A stretch of 64,000 nucleotides of DNA from Pseudarthrobacter sp. (GTDB lineage: Bacteria > Actinomycetota > Actinomycetes > Actinomycetales > Micrococcaceae): contig JAPSJV010000005.1 of NCBI GenBank assembly GCA_031178005.1, positions 65,212-129,211 on the forward strand, written 5' to 3'. Position 1 is the first letter of the stretch. Every line of letters starts with the position of its first letter. The position numbers and the translations under genes are program-made. Under the pieces are notes generated by a model that was not told the DNA's origin, searched no databases, and saw nothing but the letters and a program-made list of their open reading frames with translations. Of this stretch, positions 57,401-63,400 are shown in pieces.

Positions 57401-60400
57401 GACACCCCGGGCGTCTACGTCACCGAAGTGACGCCGGGCGGCAGCACCCTGGACGGCCGCACGCTGGTGATTGAAGGCAGCAGCCTCACGCAGCGCACCG
57501 ACGATCTGCTCCTCACGCTGGCCAAGGCACCCGACGCCGGCCACACCATCTGGGTCAAGGTCTGGATGGACGCGGACAGCCAGCGGCTCATCCAGCTCGA
57601 CTTCAGCCACGTCCCGGCGGGGCGCTGGGTAGCCCTTCCCGACGGAAACGGCGGCACCTACTACTCCGTCAGCTTCGACTCCAGCAACTGGAACGTGCCG
57701 CTGCGGATCGTGGTCAACGCCCGCTCCAACAGCGACCCCGGAGACCCGCTTACCGCCGTCATCAACTACGAACTCGACACCCTGCGGACCTCCACAGCAG
57801 CAGCGGCAGCGTACCCGTTCCCGAACCTGCGCAGCGGCCTGCAGCGGACCGACGTGCTGGTGTACGACGACGAAACCCCCAACGTGGTCAGCATCCCCAC
57901 CGGGACGGACACTGTAGTGATCCGCTGCGGCGATACCGCGTGCACCATCCCCGGCGGCACCGACGGCTACACCATCCGGCTCACCAGGGCACCCGCCGGC
58001 GGAGCTGCCGGCACCGTCCAGATCGCACTGATCCCGGACGGCCTGGTGGACGTGGTGTCCGTTGGCGGTGTGGCAGTGACTCCCGCAGACTACGAAGTGG
58101 TGGGTGGCGACATCCCGGCCCGTGCATTCCTCGGAGCCATCACCATCTCCGGCTCCACCATTACCCGCGCCAACGGCAGCGACCTTGGCAGCTTCATCGA
58201 CGAAGGCTTCGCGGCCGGCCAACGGATCACCATTGGCACCTGCGGATCCACCGTGTTCACCATTCTTGGCGTCTCAGCTGACGGCAAGAGCCTGGTGCTG
58301 TCGTCCGCGCCCGCCTGTGGGGGAGGCGCGGGCGTCAGCATCAATAGGCTCACACGCTCCGGCATCTGGGATGGTAACGCCTCCACCGAATTCGTGGGCG
58401 GCTCCTGGCGCCTGGTCCGGCCCGCAACAGGCAGCTGGCTGGCGGACGGCTTCAGCGAGGGCCAATGGGTGGAGATCTGCCAGGCCGGCACCTGCATCCG
58501 GGCCAAGATCGCCGTGATCCGCGGTGACAACGCCGGCCATGACGAGAAACTGGAGCTGCGCACCTTCGGCCTCAGCGGTGACTCGCTTGCCGCGTTCGCC
58601 GCCGGTTACTTCACCGTGGTGCGGATTGCCGCCGTCGTGAATTTCGCCTCCGCCAACTGGTTCCAGGAGCAGTACATCGAGCTTCGGGCGGACATCGCCT
58701 ACCAGCAGCCTCTGCAGCGGGTGGGTGTGAAGGCGTTCCCCGTGGGCCAGCACCTGGTGTCCCGGCTGCGCGGACCCGTAGCCGTGGAAGGCGGCGTCAC
58801 CGGCGCCGACCGTTCGCTCCAGCTGGGACTCAAGCTCCCCGGCGAGCAGGACGGCCCGCTCTTCGCGATTGCCACGCAGGCACCGGAGTCCAAGCAGATC
58901 GACATGTTGAACATCTACAACGACTCCTCGCAGGCCAACGGCCTGGGGGCCATGAACAGCACGTCCATCCGCGGCTTCAACATGGCAAAGGACCTGGACT
59001 TCGGGCCCAGCTACGGTGGCGCGGAAGGCCAGACCTTCGGAGAACCGCAGGTGTTCCCCGGAGGCATCAGCTACGGCACCATCGCCCTGGTGGACGGTGA
59101 ATTTGTCACCAACAACAGCCGCTCCAGCATCGAGATCTTCAACCTCTTCCTGGGCTACGGCAACGACCGCCTGGACGTCCAGGGCACCCTGCAGCCTGAC
59201 GACTTCGTCAAGCTCACCGGGACCGTGGTGCTGGCGCCGTCCGGCGGACAGTTCTCTTCCACGCACCGGCTCAGCCGCCCGGCTCCGTTCGACTGGAAGG
59301 CCCAGGGCTTCCTGGTGGGCCAGCCGGTCACCATCAGCGGGATCGCCGGCACATGGAAGGTGGTGGGCTTCGGCGACGACGATCCGGGCGACACCACTGA
59401 CAACACCGTGATGTACCTGGTCCAGCTCAGCGGCCCCGCCGCGGCCGGCTCCACAGCCCTCCGCAGCGTCATTGCCGGCGACGTTCCGGTCACCTCCACC
59501 GGCGCCGTCAGCATCACGCCCAACGCACAGAACGACGGCGGCACGGTCACCAGGGCAACCGGAAGCTGGATCGCCGACGGCTTCGTCACCGGCCAGTTGG
59601 TAATGATCCAGGGAGTGACCGGGGCCTGGCGGCTCACGGCAGTCACCGACCTGACCCTCACCTTGGCCCGCGGCGACGCCCTCCCGGCACTCAACGGCAG
59701 CTACAACGTCTTCGTCCCCGGCCCGCACGGCGGCCTCACAACTGTCCACGGCGGCGGCAACTCCTTCATCCAGAACACCTTCGAGATGGAGCGCTCGGCG
59801 CCGGGCGCAGGCGCCCCTGCGGGCACCGGTCTGGTCCTCACCCGCCTCGACGGCCTGCCGTGGAGCTACACCGGCACCCTGCCGGGCAGCGGCTACTACG
59901 CCCTGAACCCCTACGGCCACGGCCCGCAGCACATCCAGCTCGCGGGGGAGTCCTTTACCCGGATGATCCTGGGCTTCGGCAACGCCACCTGCGCCTTCAG
60001 CGATCCTTTCCCGGGCTGCGGCGAGGGTTCGGTCATGTTCCTCTCCGGCCCCGTGTACGGCGGTCCGACGACGGTACTCCCCACCGGCGTCAGCGTTACC
60101 AAGCCGGTACTCGTCACCGCCACGGCAGGGATGCAGGTCCACACGGACTTCCTGGTCCGGACCGATGGTGGAAGCTTCATCGTCGACGGCTTCAAGGTTG
60201 GCATGCAGGTCCGGATCAGCGGCTTTGCCGGACCGTTCACCATCAGGTCACTGACCGCCAACACCATGACGTTCTGGAACACGGCACTGCAGCCCAGCGT
60301 CCACCTCAATACTGCCGGCGTGGCTGTCTGGGGCGCGCCGGTCCTCACCGTCACCGGCTACGACGCGTCCATTTCCACTCCCGGCCAAAGCGGCCTGCAG

Positions 60401-63400
60401 ATCGGCGGCGATGTCATCACGGTCTGCAACCTCAACACTCCCGTGGTTGACGGCACCAGCGTTCCCTGCGATGTCAACGCCACGGCCGGACCGGGTTCGC
60501 CGCTGGTGGTTTACGGAGACACCAGCCAGGACGGCGTCTGGTACGCCGGCCGGCCGTACGACGTGCTGGGCACGGAGTTCGGCCCCAAGCCCTTCGACCC
60601 GTTCACCGGCATCCCGGATGCGCAGAACGAGGACGACGAATGGATGCTTGGCCTGGCCAACCCCTACGACTACGCGGGCAACGACATCATTGACGCCTCC
60701 GGCCTGTTCGCCCACCTCGCGGCCAACCAGCTGCCCACCGTCGGCTTCACAGCCTTCGGCGGCCTGGGCGATGACCTGATCATCGGCAGCCAGGCAGGGG
60801 ACCACCTCGCCGGCGGCTCCGGTGACGACGAGATCCGTGGCCTGCGCGGCGTGGACCACATCTACGGCGACTCCGGCGTCAACGTCAACGTCTTCACCCG
60901 GGCACTGGAGATCACGGTGACGGACCGCAGCCCGCGGCCATCGGTGACCGGCGCCGGCTACCTGAACAACGGCACCACCATCGCGCCCTACCCCTCGCCG
61001 GTACGCGATGACCTCCTCGTGGCGGGCCGCGACCTGATCTTCGGCGACGGTCCGGGCACGGTCACCGGCGGGCCTGAAAGTGCTTACGATGACGTGATCT
61101 TCGGTGACCACGGAGCCGTCATCCAGAACGTGGCAGATCCCAACCAGCCGGACCTCCGGCTGCAGAAGATCCAGACCACCGCGCTGGAGACCATCCTGGC
61201 CATTGAGTCCCGGAACCTGCAGCGCGGCGCTGACGACACCATCTTCGGTGGCCTCGCCCAAGACGTGCTGATCGGGGGCGCCGGACACGACCAGGCCGAC
61301 GGTGACGAAGCCGACGACATGGTATTTGGTGACAACGCCTACCTGCTGCGGACCATCGGCGACTGGACAAGCCCGCACTTCCAGACCCTTTGCGGCACAC
61401 TGCTCTACAGCCGCACCGACCAGCCAAACGCCTGCGGCGGCGTGGTGGGCCAGGACAACAGCGGCCTCCTGCTCACTGATGGAACACCGCGGGCCTACCG
61501 CGATCCGGACGGCGCGCCGTGGTGGGCCGAATACAACGTAACCAACCTCTTCCACGACTTCGCCTCGGACGAGGGCAGCAAGTGGGCAGGAAGCTTCGGA
61601 AACGACTACCTCGCCGGCAGCCAGGGCCATGACGTGATCCTGGGCCAGCTGGGCAACGATGTCATCCAGGGCGACGGTGGAATCGAATCCGCCTTTGCCC
61701 GGATGGTGGACGACGCCACTATCACCTGGCGCGTCGGGGCATCCCGCACACCGCTGGGTTGCCTCGGAGCCCCTGGCGCCATGGTGTGCGACTACACAGG
61801 CGTCCTCACGGTCATCAGCTCCTTCGAAGCAGCCACCGACGGCGAGGACTACCTGGAAGGCAACGCCGGCAACGACGTGATCTTCGGTGGCCTGGGCCAG
61901 GACGACATTGTGGGCGGCAGCAGCGACTTCTTCAGCCTGGTCACCCCGGACCAGCGGCCGGACGGTGTGCCGTTCCCGGCCCTGGCTTACCAGCCAGGCG
62001 ACGACCGCGGCGCGGACCTCCTGTTCGGCGGCGCCGGCACGCAGGTTGGCATCAACAACCAGGTCAGCGGCGTACCCGGCTCGCCGGCGCTCGCAGGTGG
62101 AATCCTGGCGGACAACACGCTCCCGGCCAACATGCACGCCAGGGACGCCGACACCATCGTGGCGGACAACGGCCGGATCATCCGGGTCGTCGGCGTGAAC
62201 CACGTGGATATAAACCCGGCCGGTATTGGCCGGACCACTGCAGGCCAGCCCAACTACGTCACCTTCAACTACGACAACTACTCAGCCACCCAGAAGCTGG
62301 TTGTGAGGGGCGTACACCTCCTGGACTACACCCCGGGCGGCCCGGACTTCGTGCCCGCCAACTTCGGCCAGGGAGCGGGCAGCAGCTGCAACGGCTCGCC
62401 CACGCAGCCCACCTGCTCGGTCATCCTGGATACCGCCACCGGCACCTGGAAGTACCAGCAGATCGGCGGCCGCGATGAGGTCCACGGCGAGTCCGGCGAT
62501 GACACGGTGTACACCGGCGCGGACCATGACGTCATCTTCGGAGACGCCCAGGACGATGACCTGATCGGCGGCTGGGGCAACGACTGGATCTCCGGCGGCA
62601 CCGGCAGCGACGGCATCCTGGGCGACGACGGACGGATCTTCACCAGCCGCAACACGGGCTGCTCCACCGCCTCCAGCGCGGTCTGCACGCAGTTCAGCGA
62701 GCCGCTCTATGGCGTCTACAGGTTCCGCACGGTTGACCCGGATACCCGCACCAGCCAGGGAGATGTGCTCAACGAGTTCATCTACACCCCGGGTATGGTC
62801 CAGACGGCCACCATCAACATCGCCGGCCAGCTGGCGAAGGCTGTGGACCTGACCCCCTACAATCTGGGCGACAACGTCAATGCCAGCCAGCACCACGTGG
62901 CAGACCAGCCGCTGTTCGACGCCAACAATTCGGATGACATCATCTTTGGCGGCTGGGGCGGCGACTTCATCCACGGCGGAGCCGGCGACGATGCCATCTC
63001 CGGCTCCGAAGCCCTCAGCGTCTCCTACGCGCAGCACTTCGACGCCAACGGAAACCCGATCGGCCTGGAACTGATCGACTTCCTGCACCCCTACAACCCG
63101 GGCGACGTCCTGCACTTCGGCGCCGACACCAACGCGTGGCACAGCAACAACCACAACGCCGGGCGGCTGGGCGAGTTCCTCCTCTACGACGAGTACGATC
63201 CGCGCCGGGTCATCCTATTCAACACGGACGGCAGCGTCTGGAAGGCCGGGACCGCACCCGTAGCCCGCCAGTTCTTCCTCAACAACGACGCAACGTCCGG
63301 CAACTGGGTGACGGCCTGCGTCGCCGTCGACCATCAGGGAAACTGCACCGCCACCATCGCCAACCAGCCCTCTGACGGCGACGACGCCATCTTCGGGGAC

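Noticed and set aside
54995-58222. Antisense open frame of 1,075 codons inside the giant gene
   Set aside because: It is codon-aligned with the plus-strand frame and arises because GC-rich codons read backward rarely give stops. It has no domains, and the plus strand shows clear modules here.
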